Source: Actinobacillus sp. GY-402 (GTDB lineage Bacteria; Pseudomonadota; Gammaproteobacteria; Enterobacterales; Pasteurellaceae). From it: a DNA stretch of 64,000 nt. Positions within the stretch are counted from its first letter, which is position 1. Every line of letters begins with the position of its first letter. Positions 51,505-61,722 of the stretch are shown in pieces. The stretch covers positions 2,356,001 through 2,420,000 of the forward strand of contig NZ_CP062137.1 of assembly GCF_014843355.1 (NCBI RefSeq), given 5' to 3'. The notes below the pieces were generated by a model, which was given only the letters and a program-made list of their open reading frames with translations, did no database searches and was not told the origin of the DNA. The position numbers were made by a program, and so were the translations under genes.

Positions 51505-51605
51505 AATGACACCTCGAATAGTTAGGTTAATGACGTTAGAGCAACAACCAACTTAGCTCTGAACGAAGTTTGAGCATCTTGCCGGCTAAATTCAATTATC
51601 AGATT

Positions 51606-51690
51606 TGATAATGTCATTACGTTTTTTCATTTCTGTGATCCCCCGCACAATTACGAATTATCGAAATGAAAAAACGAAATAACATAATTG
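51606..51690. promoter_or_regulatory. Divergent xyl control region: CRP site between XylR-type operator arms
   Basis: Left arm CGTTTTTTCATTTC (51620-51633) and right arm GAAATGAAAAAACG (51663-51676) are perfectly complementary. Similarity extends outward to about 28 bases each with a few mismatches. Between them lies TGTGATCCCCCGCACA (51634-51649), a CRP site with one core mismatch. GAAATAACATAATTG (51675-51689) matches a stretch I recall before E. coli xylA. Layout suits XylR plus CRP activation of xylFGH and xylAB. Confidence 0.7.
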
Positions 51691-51760
51691 CGGGTAATCT
51701 CATTTTTTCCGATGATGCTTGCGAACGTTATTCACTCATGTCCATTTAGGAGAAACCATT

Positions 51761-53074
51761 ATGACAAACTACTTCGACAAAATTGAAAAAGTAAAATATG
51801 AAGGTGCGGATTCGACTAATCCGTTCGCATACAAACACTACAATGCGAATGAAGTGATTTTAGGGAAAACGATGGCGGAACATTTACGATTAGCCGTGTG
51901 TTATTGGCATACTTTCTGCTGGAACGGTAATGACATGTTCGGAGTGGGTTCGCTTGATCGCAGTTGGCAAAAAATGTCGGATCCGCTGGCGGCGGCAAAA
52001 CAAAAAGCGGATATCGCTTTTGAATTTTTAACCAAATTAGGTGTGCCTTATTACTGTTTTCACGATGTGGATATTGCGCCGGAAGGCAATTCATATCGGG
52101 AATATGTCAGCAATTTCAATACGATAGTGGATATTCTGGAACAAAAACAAGCGGAAAGCGGAGTGAAATTATTGTGGGGAACGGCAAACTGTTTTAGTCA
52201 TCCGCGGTATATGTCCGGTGCGGCCACCAATCCGAATCCTGAAATTTTCGCCCGTGCCGCCGCCCAGGTGTTTAACGCTATGAACGCCACCAAACGTTTA
52301 GGCGGAGAAAATTATGTATTGTGGGGCGGTCGTGAAGGTTATGAAACGTTATTAAATACGGATTTACGCCGGGAACGCGAGCAAATCGGTCGCTTTATGC
52401 AAATGGTGGCGGAACATAAACATAAAATCGGTTTCAACGGCACCTTATTAATCGAACCGAAACCTCAGGAACCGACCAAACATCAATACGATTATGACGT
52501 TGCGACGGTTTACGGTTTCTTAAAACAATTCGGCTTGGAAAAAGAAATCAAGGTCAACATTGAAGCGAATCATGCCACCTTGGCGGGACATTCCTTCCAG
52601 CATGAAATCGCCACTGCCGCCGCCTTGGATATTTTAGGTTCTATCGACGCCAACCGCGGCGATCCGCAACTCGGTTGGGATACCGACCAATTCCCGAACA
52701 GCGTGGAAGAAAACACGTTAGCGCTTTATGAAATTCTAAAAGCCGGCGGCTTAACCACGGGCGGCTTCAACTTTGATGCGAAAATCCGCCGTCAAAGTAT
52801 CGATCCTGAGGATTTATTCTACGGCCATATCGGCGCTATCGACGTGCTGGCGTTATCCTTAAAACGCGCCGCCAAAATGCTGGAAGATAATGTGTTGCAA
52901 AATCTGGTGGAGCAACGTTACGCGGGCTGGAACGGCGAATTGGGACAACAGATTTTAACCGGTAAATCTTCCCTTGAAGCGCTGGCTCAAGCGGCGCAAA
53001 CATTGGATCCTAAACCGGTTTCCGGTCGACAGGAATATCTTGAAAACTTGGTGAACGGATATATTTATCGTTAA
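51761..53074 (+). CDS. xylA: Xylose isomerase
   Basis: Converts D-xylose to D-xylulose with two divalent metals, first step of the isomerase pathway. 437 residues, group II length. Catalytic and metal motifs: [11 protein letters not shown] (base histidine), [33 protein letters not shown] with metal Glu and Lys, [17 protein letters not shown], and [20 protein letters not shown]. The ATG at 51761 is chosen from TTAGGAGAAACCATT; an upstream ATG at 51719 adds 14 residues inside the promoter region. First gene of xylAB. Confidence 0.97.
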   Translation: MTNYFDKIEKVKYEGADSTNPFAYKHYNANEVILGKTMAEHLRLAVCYWHTFCWNGNDMFGVGSLDRSWQKMSDPLAAAKQKADIAFEFLTKLGVPYYCFHDVDIAPEGNSYREYVSNFNTIVDILEQKQAESGVKLLWGTANCFSHPRYMSGAATNPNPEIFARAAAQVFNAMNATKRLGGENYVLWGGREGYETLLNTDLRREREQIGRFMQMVAEHKHKIGFNGTLLIEPKPQEPTKHQYDYDVATVYGFLKQFGLEKEIKVNIEANHATLAGHSFQHEIATAAALDILGSIDANRGDPQLGWDTDQFPNSVEENTLALYEILKAGGLTTGGFNFDAKIRRQSIDPEDLFYGHIGAIDVLALSLKRAAKMLEDNVLQNLVEQRYAGWNGELGQQILTGKSSLEALAQAAQTLDPKPVSGRQEYLENLVNGYIYR

Positions 53075-53083
53075 TTCCATCGT

Positions 53084-53127
53084 AAAGTGCGGTTGAAAAA
53101 TCTTTGCTTTTTTTGACCGCACTTTTA
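53084..53127 (+). terminator. USS pair between xylA and xylB (probable attenuator)
   Basis: AAAGTGCGGTTGAAAAA pairs with TTTTTTGACCGCACTTTT; one arm has GGTT. It ends just before the AAGGAG of xylB and probably reduces xylB relative to xylA. Confidence 0.65.
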
Positions 53128-53140
53128 ATAAGGAGCCTTT

Positions 53141-54586
53141 ATGTATATTGGTATCGACTTAGGCACTTCCGGGGTAAAAGCGGTTCTGTTAGATGAAAAT
53201 CAACGTATTATTGCCGCCACACAACAATCCCTTCCCATTTCTCGCCCGCACCCGCTTTGGTCGGAGCAAAATCCCGAAGACTGGTGGCATGCCGCCAACC
53301 TCGCCATGTTAGCGCTTGCTCGGCAGCAGGATTTATCTGCGGTAAAAGCCATCGGTTTGACCGGACAAATGCACGGCGCCACCTTGTTAGATAAACAAAA
53401 CAACGTGTTGCGGCCGGCGATCTTATGGAATGACGGGCGCAGTTTTGCCGAATGCAAAGAACTGGAAAAACGCGTTCCCCGTTCTCGCGAAATTACCGGC
53501 AACTTAATGATGCCGGGATTCACCGCGCCTAAACTTAAGTGGGTTCGTCGGCATGAACCCGCCGTTGCGGAAAAAATCAGTAAAGTGTTGTTGCCGAAGG
53601 ATTATTTGCGCCTGATGATGACCGGCGAATACGCATCCGATATGTCCGACGCCTCCGGCACTATGTGGTTGAATGTGGCGAAACGGAATTGGGACAAATC
53701 TTTGCTCGACGCCTGCGGGCTGGACGAAAGCAAGATGCCGAAACTGTTTGAAGGTAATCAAATCACGGGATATTTGCGCGCGGATCTTGCCAAAAACTGG
53801 AAAATGAATGCGGTGCCGGTGGTGGCCGGCGGCGGCGACAATGCGGCGGGCGCTATCGGCATCGGTTTGTATAAAACGGGGCAAGCCATGCTGTCTTTGG
53901 GCACTTCCGGCGTGTATTTCGTGGTCACCGATAAATTCACTGCGAATCCGCAAAAAGCGGTGCACAGTTTCTGTCACGCCTTGCCGGATCGCTGGCATTT
54001 AATGTCGGTCATTTTAAGTGCGGCTTCCGCCGTGGATTGGGTGCAAAAAGCCGCAGGAATTGCAGACATTCATACGTTATTTCAAAAAGTGGAAAAAAGT
54101 GCGGTCAATTCCGAGGCGATTTTTTTACCTTATCTTTCCGGCGAGCGCACCCCGCATAACGACGCCAATGCCAAAGGCGTATTCTGGGGATTAAGCCATA
54201 ACGACGATCAAATCACCATAGCGAAAGCCGTGGTGGAAGGCGTGAGTTTCGCCCTGGCGGAAGGCATTGACGTTTTGCATGAAACCGGCGTGACGGCGGA
54301 TCACATCGCTTTAATCGGCGGCGGGGCGAAGAGCGCTTACTGGCGCCAACTGCTGGCGGACGTTTCGGGCCGAACCATGGAATATCGCACCGGCGGCGAT
54401 GTGGGACCGGCTCTCGGCGCGGCTAAATTGGCGCAAATTGCGTTGAATCCTCATGAAGATATCGCGAATTTCTGCCGTCCTTTGCCGTTAGAAGCGGTTT
54501 ATCGTCCGAATGCCGAACGCACCGCGTATTACGCGGAAAAACGGGCGAAATACGCGGCGTTGTATCAGCGGCTGAAAGGACTTTAA
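53141..54586 (+). CDS. xylB: Xylulokinase
   Basis: FGGY-family kinase making xylulose-5-phosphate for the pentose phosphate pathway. 481 residues: N-terminal phosphate loop MYIGIDLGTSGVKAVLLDE, GLTGQMHGATLLD, AILWNDGR, the catalytic-aspartate block VVAGGGDNAAGAIG, YLSGERTPHND, and ATP-binding IALIGGGAKSAYWRQLLADV. SD AAGGAGCCTTT. Two USS-like cores lie in the gene; the full one at 54096-54106 encodes KSAVN. Followed by a longer USS pair. Confidence 0.96.
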   Translation: MYIGIDLGTSGVKAVLLDENQRIIAATQQSLPISRPHPLWSEQNPEDWWHAANLAMLALARQQDLSAVKAIGLTGQMHGATLLDKQNNVLRPAILWNDGRSFAECKELEKRVPRSREITGNLMMPGFTAPKLKWVRRHEPAVAEKISKVLLPKDYLRLMMTGEYASDMSDASGTMWLNVAKRNWDKSLLDACGLDESKMPKLFEGNQITGYLRADLAKNWKMNAVPVVAGGGDNAAGAIGIGLYKTGQAMLSLGTSGVYFVVTDKFTANPQKAVHSFCHALPDRWHLMSVILSAASAVDWVQKAAGIADIHTLFQKVEKSAVNSEAIFLPYLSGERTPHNDANAKGVFWGLSHNDDQITIAKAVVEGVSFALAEGIDVLHETGVTADHIALIGGGAKSAYWRQLLADVSGRTMEYRTGGDVGPALGAAKLAQIALNPHEDIANFCRPLPLEAVYRPNAERTAYYAEKRAKYAALYQRLKGL

Positions 54587-54591
54587 ACGCT

Positions 54592-54677
54592 AAAGTGCGG
54601 TCAAAAATTCAAACGTTTTTTATCGGCAGGAAGAATTCGCTTTTAAAAAAACGTGCGATTTTTTGACCGCACTTTTT
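54592..54677 (+). terminator. USS-pair terminator after xylB
   Basis: AAAGTGCGGTCAAAAA (from 54592) and TTTTTTGACCGCACTTTTTT (to 54677) with about 50 bases between, including the secondary arms AAACGTTTTTT and AAAAAAACGT. Likely terminates xylAB ahead of dusA. Confidence 0.65.
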
Positions 54678-54731
54678 TCTCCGTTCGTCGTTCTGTATAA
54701 TCCTTGGAAAATTTTTCGAGGATATCTTTTT

Positions 54732-55712
54732 ATGCAAAATCAACCGCATTTTTACCGCGGGCGTTTTTCCGTCGCGCCGATGCTGGATTGGACGACGCGT
54801 CATTGCCGTTATTTTCACCGTCAGTTCAGTCGCCATGCGCTGCTTTACACGGAAATGGTGACGACTCAGGCGATTGTACACGCCAGTTACGATCATCTTG
54901 AGTTTGATCCGGCGGAAAATCCCGTTGCCGTGCAACTGGGCGGCAGCGATCCCGCGCAGTTGGCGCATTGTGCCAAATTGGCGGAAGCGCGAGGGTATCG
55001 GGAAGTGAACTTGAATGTGGGTTGCCCTTCGGATCGCGTTCAAAACGGCATGTTCGGCGCCTGTTTAATGGCGAAAGCGGATTTGGTGGCGGAATCCGTG
55101 GCGAAAATGCAGGCGGCCGTTTCGATTCCGGTGACCGTCAAAACGCGTATCGGGATTGATGAGTCGGACAGTTATGAATTCTTGTGCGATTTTGTACAAA
55201 AAGTGACCGAAGCCGGTTGCCGAGAACTTATCGTTCATGCGCGTAAGGCTTGGCTTTCCGGTCTCAGCCCGAAAGAAAACCGCGAAATTCCTCCGTTGGA
55301 TTATGAACGGGTTTATCGGCTTAAACGGGATTTTCCTCATGTTTTCATCAGCATTAACGGCGGGATAAAAACCTTAGAAGAAATGACTGCCCATTTGCAG
55401 CGGGTGGACGGCGTTATGGTGGGGCGCGAAGCCTATCAGAATCCGTCATTGCTCGGAACCGTCGATCAGGCGTTGTTTGATCCGTCGGCGCCGATTGTCA
55501 GCGCCCGTGAAGCGGTAGAAAACATGTTGCCTTATATCGAACGCCAGTTAAGTCAAGGCGTGTATCTGAATCACATTGTGCGTCACATGCTAGGCGCATT
55601 CCAAGGTTGCAAAGGCGCGCGCCAATGGCGTCGTTATCTTAGCGAAAATGCCTACAAACCTGGCGCGGATGCGGAAGTGGTGCGAACCGCCTTAAGCTTT
55701 GTGGACGCGTAA
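54732..55712 (+). CDS. dusA: tRNA-dihydrouridine(20/20a) synthase DusA
   Basis: FMN- and NADPH-dependent enzyme that reduces U20/U20a in tRNA D-loops. 326 residues: [62 protein letters not shown] with catalytic Cys, [68 protein letters not shown]. The LSPKENR stretch is DusA-specific. ATG at 54732 after GAGGATATCTTTTT; the frame upstream of it runs through the terminator. Its stop overlaps a USS pair. Confidence 0.96.
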   Translation: MQNQPHFYRGRFSVAPMLDWTTRHCRYFHRQFSRHALLYTEMVTTQAIVHASYDHLEFDPAENPVAVQLGGSDPAQLAHCAKLAEARGYREVNLNVGCPSDRVQNGMFGACLMAKADLVAESVAKMQAAVSIPVTVKTRIGIDESDSYEFLCDFVQKVTEAGCRELIVHARKAWLSGLSPKENREIPPLDYERVYRLKRDFPHVFISINGGIKTLEEMTAHLQRVDGVMVGREAYQNPSLLGTVDQALFDPSAPIVSAREAVENMLPYIERQLSQGVYLNHIVRHMLGAFQGCKGARQWRRYLSENAYKPGADAEVVRTALSFVDA

Positions 55713-55771
55713 AGTGCGGTCGAAATTTAAAAGATTTTTTGAAAAACGTTTAAAATTCTGACCGCACTTTT
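55710..55771. terminator. USS-pair terminator between dusA and amtB
   Basis: TAAAGTGCGGTCGAAATTTAAA and TTTAAAATTCTGACCGCACTTT arms, the left one beginning at the dusA stop codon. Serves two convergent genes. Confidence 0.75.
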
Positions 55772-55776
55772 CAGCC

Positions 55777-57072
55777 TTATTCCACCCGTTCGCCGTGTAA
55801 AACCAAATCGAGGCCTTGCCGTTCTTCGTCATAATCGACGCGCAAACCGACGGTTTTGTCGATTAACTTCAGCAAAATAGCGCTGCCGACGGCGCTGTAG
55901 GCGATGGTGATTAACACGCTTTCGATTTGAATCCATAAAGTGGTATCTGTGGCGGAAATATCGGTGGACACGAAAACGCCCGTTAACACCGCGCCGACAA
56001 TACCGCCGATGCCGTGAATGCCGAATGCGTCGAGCGAATCGTCGTAACCCAGCCAATATTTAAGTTTGGTGGCTGTGAAAAAGCAGACGGCGCTGGTGAT
56101 CGCTCCGATGGCTAATGCGCTTTGCGGCGACACGAAGCCTGCAGCCGGCGTAATGCCGACCAAACCGGCGATGGCGCCGGACGCCAGTCCCAGTGCCGAA
56201 GGTTTGTGTTTAAGGCAGACTTCGATGAAAATCCAGGTTAATGCCGCTGCGGCGGTGGCGATTTGCGTCGCAACAAGCGCCATGCCGGCACGTGCGTCCG
56301 CCGCCAGGGCGGAACCGGCATTAAAGCCGAACCAGCCTATCCACAACATTGCGGTGCCGATTAATGTCAATACCAGGTTATGCGGCATCATCGATTCGCG
56401 TCCGTAGCCGACCCGTTTGCCGATGACTACGGCGGCCACTAAACCCGCAATGCCGGCGTTAATGTGAATTACCGTACCGCCGGCGTAGTCCAATACGCCG
56501 TCTAATGCCAGCCAGCCGCCCGGCCCCCATACCCAATGTGCGGTCGGCACATAAATCAGTAATGACCATAAACCGACAAACCAGAGTAATGCGGAAAATT
56601 TCATTCGCTCGGCAAAGGCACCGGTAATGATGGCGCCGGCGATCACGGCAAACGCCATTTGAAACAGCATAAAGACGGATTCCGGAATGCTTGCTGCGCC
56701 GGGATAAACCGTGACAAGACCTTTTTCCGTCAATAAATCCAGGCCGTTTAAGAAGAAACGATCCGCGCCGCCGATGAGCCCGATGTTAGGCGTGAATGCC
56801 AAACTGTAGCCGAAACAAACCCAAATAATTGCAATTAAACAACATGTTGCGAAACTTTGCATCATTGTGGCAAGAACGTTTTTCTTGCGAACCATGCCGG
56901 CATAGAATAATGCCAATCCGGGAATCGTCATAAATAATACTAAAATCGTGGAAACCATGACCCAAGTGGTGTCGCCCGCACTGATGACGGAGATCGATTG
57001 CAGCCAGTCGGCGGTGCTTGCCGCGGCGGCGCCCGGCAGCATAAGCATGGCCGTTAAGGAAAGTCTTTTCAT
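55777..57072 (-). CDS. amtB: Ammonium transporter AmtB
   Basis: Trimeric inner-membrane ammonia/ammonium channel. 431-residue precursor with a signal-like N-terminus (MKRLSLTAMLMLPGAAAAS) as in E. coli AmtB, then eleven helices. Family blocks: WVMVSTILVLFMTIPGLALFYAGMVRKKNVL, WVCFGYSLAF, PTAHWVWGPGGWLA with the first pore histidine, AGGTVIHINAGIAGLVAA, WIGWFGFNAGSAL, and DAFGIHGIGGIVGAVLTGVF with the second pore histidine. SD GAGGTAATAAG. Classic glnK-amtB pair, 38 bases apart. Confidence 0.97.
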   Translation of the reverse strand: MKRLSLTAMLMLPGAAAASTADWLQSISVISAGDTTWVMVSTILVLFMTIPGLALFYAGMVRKKNVLATMMQSFATCCLIAIIWVCFGYSLAFTPNIGLIGGADRFFLNGLDLLTEKGLVTVYPGAASIPESVFMLFQMAFAVIAGAIITGAFAERMKFSALLWFVGLWSLLIYVPTAHWVWGPGGWLALDGVLDYAGGTVIHINAGIAGLVAAVVIGKRVGYGRESMMPHNLVLTLIGTAMLWIGWFGFNAGSALAADARAGMALVATQIATAAAALTWIFIEVCLKHKPSALGLASGAIAGLVGITPAAGFVSPQSALAIGAITSAVCFFTATKLKYWLGYDDSLDAFGIHGIGGIVGAVLTGVFVSTDISATDTTLWIQIESVLITIAYSAVGSAILLKLIDKTVGLRVDYDEERQGLDLVLHGERVE

Positions 57073-57110
57073 CTTATTACCTCAAAAATTCCGAAAAAAA
57101 CAATGAAAAA

Positions 57111-57473
<363 letters not shown>

Positions 57474-57584
57474 TTAATGGTTGAAAAAAAGCAAAACGAA
57501 TCCTGTACCCTTGACGAAATCAACGGCAAAATTGTGCTTTTTTTACTTTTGCAGGGGAAATAGAAAGTCAGAAAAGACGAAGAA

Positions 57585-57614
57585 TTTCCTCGGCATATAC
57601 CGCCACCGAGGAAA
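57585..57614 (-). terminator. Hairpin downstream of asnA
   Basis: TTTCCTCGG (57585-57593) and CCGAGGAAA (57606-57614) perfect 9-base stem. A smaller GCAGC/GCTGC stem is at 57643-57657. They lie in the 57450-57694 gap between asnA and glnK, which otherwise holds no gene. T run is weak. Confidence 0.45.
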
Positions 57615-57694
57615 TGCTCGGATGGCTAGTATTCTTGGCGATGTGCAGCGAAATGCTGCGTCAAATTATCATTATTCATAATTAATTGATTCTA

Positions 57695-58687
57695 TTAGAG
57701 AATATTTTCAAATTGTTCCATTACGGCTTTTGGCCATACGCTGGATTGTACTTCACCGATATGGTGTTTTTGTAACAATAACATGGCTAAACGGGATTGG
57801 CCGATTCCGCCGCCGATGGAAAGCGGCATGCGACCGTTGATTAAATCCCGATGCCATTCAAGGTTTAATCGGTCTTCGTCATGGGTGAGCGCCAGTTGTC
57901 GGCGTAACGCGGTTTCATCTACGCGGATGCCCATGGAAGAAAGCTCGAATGCGCGGTTTAAAATCGGGTTCCAGACTAAAATATCGCCGTTTAAGCCTTT
58001 ATATTCGCCTTCGGACGGCGTTGTCCAGTCGTCGTAATCCGGTGCGCGCATATCATGCGGTTTGCCGTCCGGTAAATCGCCGCCGATACCGATTAAGAAT
58101 ACCGCACCGTATTTTTTGCAGATTTCGTTTTCCCGTTCTTTATCCGTCATGTGCGGATATTCGCGTGCCAAATCTTCACTGTGAATAAAAGTGATTTCTT
58201 TGGGTAAGAACGCTTTTAACCCGAATTTTTTTTCTACCGCTTCCTGAGTTTCCACAATGGCCGCATAGATTGAACGTACGGTTTCTTTTAAATAATCCAG
58301 ATTGCGCTGTCCTGCCGGAATCACTTTTTCCCAGTCCCATTGATCCACGTAAACGGAATGGGTTTGGTCCAGGCTGTCTTCATCCGGGCGCAACGCTTTC
58401 ATGTGAACGAATAGACCTTCGCCTTCCGCAAAGCCGAAACGCGCTAAGGTATGGCGTTTCCATTTGGCTAATGAATGAACCACTTCGAAGACGGCGTCTT
58501 CAATCATTTTGACATTAACTTGTACGGGTTTTTCTTTACCTGATAAATTGTCTTGAATCCCGTTACCGACTTGGCTTAAGATTGGACCCTGAACTTCGAC
58601 TAATCCTAAATGTTCGGCCAATTTTGTTGTAAATGTGTTTTTGGCAAAACTGATTTCTTGTTGTTGTAAGATAAACGATTTTTTCAT
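57695..58687 (-). CDS. asnA: Aspartate-ammonia ligase (asparagine synthetase A)
   Basis: Makes asparagine from aspartate, ammonia and ATP in the cytoplasm. 330 residues as in E. coli AsnA, with a class II aminoacyl-tRNA synthetase-like fold: [99 protein letters not shown] and [23 protein letters not shown]. Divergent from its regulator asnC with a 186-base AT-rich gap. Opposes ansB (asparaginase) elsewhere in this window. Confidence 0.97.
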   Translation of the reverse strand: MKKSFILQQQEISFAKNTFTTKLAEHLGLVEVQGPILSQVGNGIQDNLSGKEKPVQVNVKMIEDAVFEVVHSLAKWKRHTLARFGFAEGEGLFVHMKALRPDEDSLDQTHSVYVDQWDWEKVIPAGQRNLDYLKETVRSIYAAIVETQEAVEKKFGLKAFLPKEITFIHSEDLAREYPHMTDKERENEICKKYGAVFLIGIGGDLPDGKPHDMRAPDYDDWTTPSEGEYKGLNGDILVWNPILNRAFELSSMGIRVDETALRRQLALTHDEDRLNLEWHRDLINGRMPLSIGGGIGQSRLAMLLLQKHHIGEVQSSVWPKAVMEQFENIL

Positions 58688-58873
58688 GAAAATACCTTTG
58701 AATAAATAAAATGCTGCGTACTGTTAACGCTTGTTACATATTATTTAACAGGTAGAGAATTAAATTCAACACTTTTTACTAAAAAATGTTATAATGATGA
58801 ATATATTTAAATAATCGATTTAAAAATTAAATAAAATCTAAAATTTAGCCTAATAAGGTGACGAGGTGATGTT

Positions 58874-59326
58874 ATGCAGACAATCGATGCGCTAGATCAA
58901 CAAATTTTACGTGTATTAACCAAAGATGCCCGAACGCCTTACGCGGAAATGGCGAAAAACTTTGGTGTCAGCCCGGGCACGATTCATGTTCGGGTGGAAA
59001 AGATGCGTCAATCCGGTATTATTGAAGGCACTAAAGTGCGGATTGACGAACGTAAATTAGGTTATGACGTATGCTGTTTTATCGGGATCATCCTGAAATC
59101 GGCGAAAGATTATGACAAAGTCATTAAACAGCTGGAAGCCTTTGATGAAGTGGTGGAAGCTTATTACACCACGGGCAATTATTCCATTTTCATCAAAGTG
59201 ATGACCCACACCATCGCAGAATTGCATAGCGTACTGGCGACTAAAATTCAGTTGATTGATGAAATTCAATCTACCGAAACATTGATTTCCATGCAGAATC
59301 CTATTTTGCGCGATATTCGTCCTTAA
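58874..59326 (+). CDS. asnC: Transcriptional regulator AsnC (Lrp family)
   Basis: Asparagine-responsive Lrp/AsnC-family regulator that activates asnA and represses itself in E. coli. 150 residues: N-terminal HTH (LDQQILRVLTKDARTPYAEMAKNFGVSPGTIHVRVEKMRQSGII) and C-terminal RAM ligand domain (LGYDVCCFIGIILKSAKDYDKVIKQLEAFDEVVEAYYTTGNYSIFIKVM, IDEIQSTETLISMQNPI). Near-identical pattern to E. coli AsnC, beyond general Lrp similarity. SD GAGGTGATGTT. Its site should be in the 58688-58873 gap. Confidence 0.96.
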   Translation: MQTIDALDQQILRVLTKDARTPYAEMAKNFGVSPGTIHVRVEKMRQSGIIEGTKVRIDERKLGYDVCCFIGIILKSAKDYDKVIKQLEAFDEVVEAYYTTGNYSIFIKVMTHTIAELHSVLATKIQLIDEIQSTETLISMQNPILRDIRP

Positions 59327-59333
59327 TTCCGAT

Positions 59334-59367
59334 AAAGCCTTTCTTTCATATGAGAAAGGCTTTTTTT
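59334..59367. terminator. Terminator between asnC and comM
   Basis: AAAGCCTTTCT and AGAAAGGCTTT stem with T run, between convergent genes. Confidence 0.9.
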
Positions 59368-59401
59368 AATTTATCGGTTAACGCACGTGGCGAATTTGTT
59401 G

Positions 59402-60937
59402 TTATCCGCGTCCGTCGTGCAATTTCATCAGCAGTCGATCCATTGCACGGTAGCCCAATGCTTCCGCTAAATGGGTGCGATTGATCCGTTCTTCGCCGGC
59501 TAAATCCGCAATGCTGCGCGAAACTTTTAAAATTCGGTGATATGCTCGCACCGACAGCCCAAGTTTATTCAGCGCCTGTTCTAAAAAAACTGCGTCCGCC
59601 TCGGTTAATTGACAAAATTGATCGATTTCTTTACTGCCCAAGTGAGCGTTTACTTTGCCTTGCCGATTCAATTGAATTTCCCGAACCTTTAGAATTTTTG
59701 ACCGCACTTCAGCGCTGGTTTCACCGCGTTCGTCTTTACTTTGCAACGCGCCCTGCGGCAGCAGCGGCACTTCGATGGATAAGTCGAAACGATCGAGAAA
59801 CGGCCCCGAAAGCTTATTCAGATAACGGATAATTTGCTGCGGCGTCGTGCGATTGTGTGTGCCCTGATAATTGCCGGTAGGGCTGGGGTTCATCGCGGCA
59901 ATTAATTGAAATCTGGCGGGAAATTGAATTTTACTCATAGCACGGGAAATAATGATTTCACCGCTTTCCAGCGGTTGACGCAGCGCGTCCAGCACCCGGC
60001 GCTCGAATTCGGGCAGCTCATCCAGAAATAATACGCCGTTGTGGGCCAGAGAAATTTCCCCCGGGCGGGGAATGGTGCCGCCGCCCACTAATGCCGGCAG
60101 GGAAGCGCTGTGGTGCGGAGCGCGAAACGGGCGTTGTTTCCAGTTGGAAAAATTCAATTCGTTTTGAACTAAGCTGGCAACGGCGGCGGTTTCAATGGCT
60201 TCCTGATCGGACATTTCCGGTAATAATCCCGTTAAACGGCTTGCCAACATGGTTTTGCCGGTGCCGGGCGGGCCGAGAAACAATAAATTATGTTGTCCTG
60301 CCGCGGCGATAGTTAAGGCGCGTTTGGCGTGCTGTTGACCGATAATATCCGTTAAATCCGCTTGATTTCCTTTAAAAAAATTGACCGCACTTTGCTGTGC
60401 CAATTGATCGGCTGAGGGTAATGTCATCTGGTTGTTCAAAAATTGTACGACATCCAGTAATGAATTGGCGTAATAGGTTTCCTGATGAGAAATCAATGAA
60501 GCTTCGTTAGCGTTTTGCGCGGCGATAATCATTTGTCGTTTGGCTTTTTGTGCCGCCAGAATGGCCGGAATAATGCCTTGTACGCCGCGCAGATTGCCGG
60601 TTAATGCCAGCTCCCCGAGAAATTCGAATTGGCGCAGGCGTTTGGCTTCAATTTGTCCTGATGCCGCCAGAATACCGAGGGCGATGGGTAAATCAAAGCG
60701 TCCGCCTTCTTTGGGTAAATCCGCCGGCGCAAGATTTACCGTAATCCGTTTAGCGGGGTATTTAAATTGGGCGTTCAGCAGAGCGCTGCGGACACGATCT
60801 TGCGCTTCTTTAACGGTTTTTTCCGGTAATCCGACCAGTACAAATGCAGGTTTGCCGTTGCTGATATGCACTTCAATAGTCACAAGCGGCGCCTGAACCC
60901 CGACGGACGCCCGGCTGTAAACAATAGCGAGGGACAT
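59402..60937 (-). CDS. comM: ComM/YifB AAA+ helicase of natural transformation
   Basis: Magnesium chelatase-like AAA+ protein; in Haemophilus and Vibrio ComM is needed for efficient chromosomal transformation and acts as a branch migration helicase on integrating DNA. 511 residues: N-terminal Lon-like substrate domain (MSLAIVYSRASVGVQAPLVTIEVHISNG, FVLVGLPEKTVKEAQDRVRSAL, INLAPADLPKEGGRFDLPIAL-like), AAA core with Walker A LFLGPPGTGKTMLASRL, Walker B GVLFLDELPEF, and C-terminal SVRAYHRILKVSRSIADLAG. Two USS are inside the gene (59699-59708 and 60382-60391). Its SD is covered by a hairpin. Confidence 0.95.
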   Translation of the reverse strand: MSLAIVYSRASVGVQAPLVTIEVHISNGKPAFVLVGLPEKTVKEAQDRVRSALLNAQFKYPAKRITVNLAPADLPKEGGRFDLPIALGILAASGQIEAKRLRQFEFLGELALTGNLRGVQGIIPAILAAQKAKRQMIIAAQNANEASLISHQETYYANSLLDVVQFLNNQMTLPSADQLAQQSAVNFFKGNQADLTDIIGQQHAKRALTIAAAGQHNLLFLGPPGTGKTMLASRLTGLLPEMSDQEAIETAAVASLVQNELNFSNWKQRPFRAPHHSASLPALVGGGTIPRPGEISLAHNGVLFLDELPEFERRVLDALRQPLESGEIIISRAMSKIQFPARFQLIAAMNPSPTGNYQGTHNRTTPQQIIRYLNKLSGPFLDRFDLSIEVPLLPQGALQSKDERGETSAEVRSKILKVREIQLNRQGKVNAHLGSKEIDQFCQLTEADAVFLEQALNKLGLSVRAYHRILKVSRSIADLAGEERINRTHLAEALGYRAMDRLLMKLHDGRG

Positions 60938-60942
60938 AAAAA

Positions 60943-60968
60943 TTCTCCAAAACGACGATTTCGGAGAA
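60943..60968 (-). promoter_or_regulatory. Hairpin covering the comM ribosome binding site
   Basis: On the minus strand TTCTCCGAAA, loop TCGTCG, TTTTGGAGAA: ten base pairs (one G-T). The descending arm contains the SD GGAGAA, which ends six bases before the ATG. Predicted to limit translation unless unfolded. No clear Sxy-dependent CRP-S site was seen upstream. Confidence 0.6.
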
Positions 60969-61047
60969 CTATAAGAAAAGTGCGGTCAAATTTGAAAAGG
61001 TTTTATTGCAATTTGGAATGACGTTCACAAAATTGTACGGTCGCTTG

Positions 61048-61668
61048 TTATTCCGTCGTAAAATTTGGGGCAAACCATTCGTCCAGTTTGGCCGATAAGC
61101 GATCGATGCCCAGTTTATTTTGTGCCGAAAACGCTTCAACCTGAATATCGCCCTGAAACGGCAGAATCGCTTCACGTACCATTTTAACGGTTTTGCTGCG
61201 CTCGCTTTGACTGAGTTTATCCGCTTTGGTCAACAGTAATAAAACCGCTAAATCAGAGGAAACCGCCCATTCTATCATTTGTTGATCGAGATCTTTTAAC
61301 GGGTGTCGGATGTCCATCAGAATCACCACGCCGCCAAGGCATTCGCGTTTTTGCAAATATTCGGCCAGTGATTTTTGCCATTGCAGTTTCATTTGTTCGG
61401 GCACGGCGGCATAACCGTAGCCCGGCAAATCCACCAGTTTGCAGTTCGGCGCCGCTTCAAACAAATTGATTAGCTGTGTGCGGCCCGGTGTTTTAGAGGT
61501 TCGCGCCAGATTTTTTTGATTGGTTAGCGCATTCAGTGCCGTGGATTTTCCGGCATTGGAGCGCCCGGCGAATGCAATTTCAATACCTTTATCTTCCGGC
61601 AGCTGTTTGATATTTGCGGCGCTGGTCAGAAAACGGGTTTTGTGATAATTCAGTTTAATTTCAGACAT
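61048..61668 (-). CDS. engB: Ribosome biogenesis GTPase EngB (YsxC/YihA)
   Basis: Essential TrmE-Era-like GTPase acting in 50S assembly or cell division. 206 residues: G1 [15 protein letters not shown]2-region [10 protein letters not shown]3 [14 protein letters not shown]4 [10 protein letters not shown]5-like [22 protein letters not shown] before ATG. Between the PACE-like gene and comM on the same strand; a lone USS (60978-60987) is in the gap to comM. Confidence 0.96.
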   Translation of the reverse strand: MSEIKLNYHKTRFLTSAANIKQLPEDKGIEIAFAGRSNAGKSTALNALTNQKNLARTSKTPGRTQLINLFEAAPNCKLVDLPGYGYAAVPEQMKLQWQKSLAEYLQKRECLGGVVILMDIRHPLKDLDQQMIEWAVSSDLAVLLLLTKADKLSQSERSKTVKMVREAILPFQGDIQVEAFSAQNKLGIDRLSAKLDEWFAPNFTTE

Positions 61669-61722
61669 AATCTTTCCTTTTAGTTGCGCTAAGGATACCC
61701 GATAAATGACAAAATGCCAAAA

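Noticed and set aside
57481-57681. Small open frame in the glnK-asnA gap
   Set aside because: Composition is lysine/asparagine-rich, it lacks an SD and spans a hairpin; no sign of a real gene.
60938-61047. Sxy-dependent CRP-S competence site upstream of comM
   Set aside because: No TGCGA-N6-TCGCA-like sequence was found by eye; control may start further upstream at engB.
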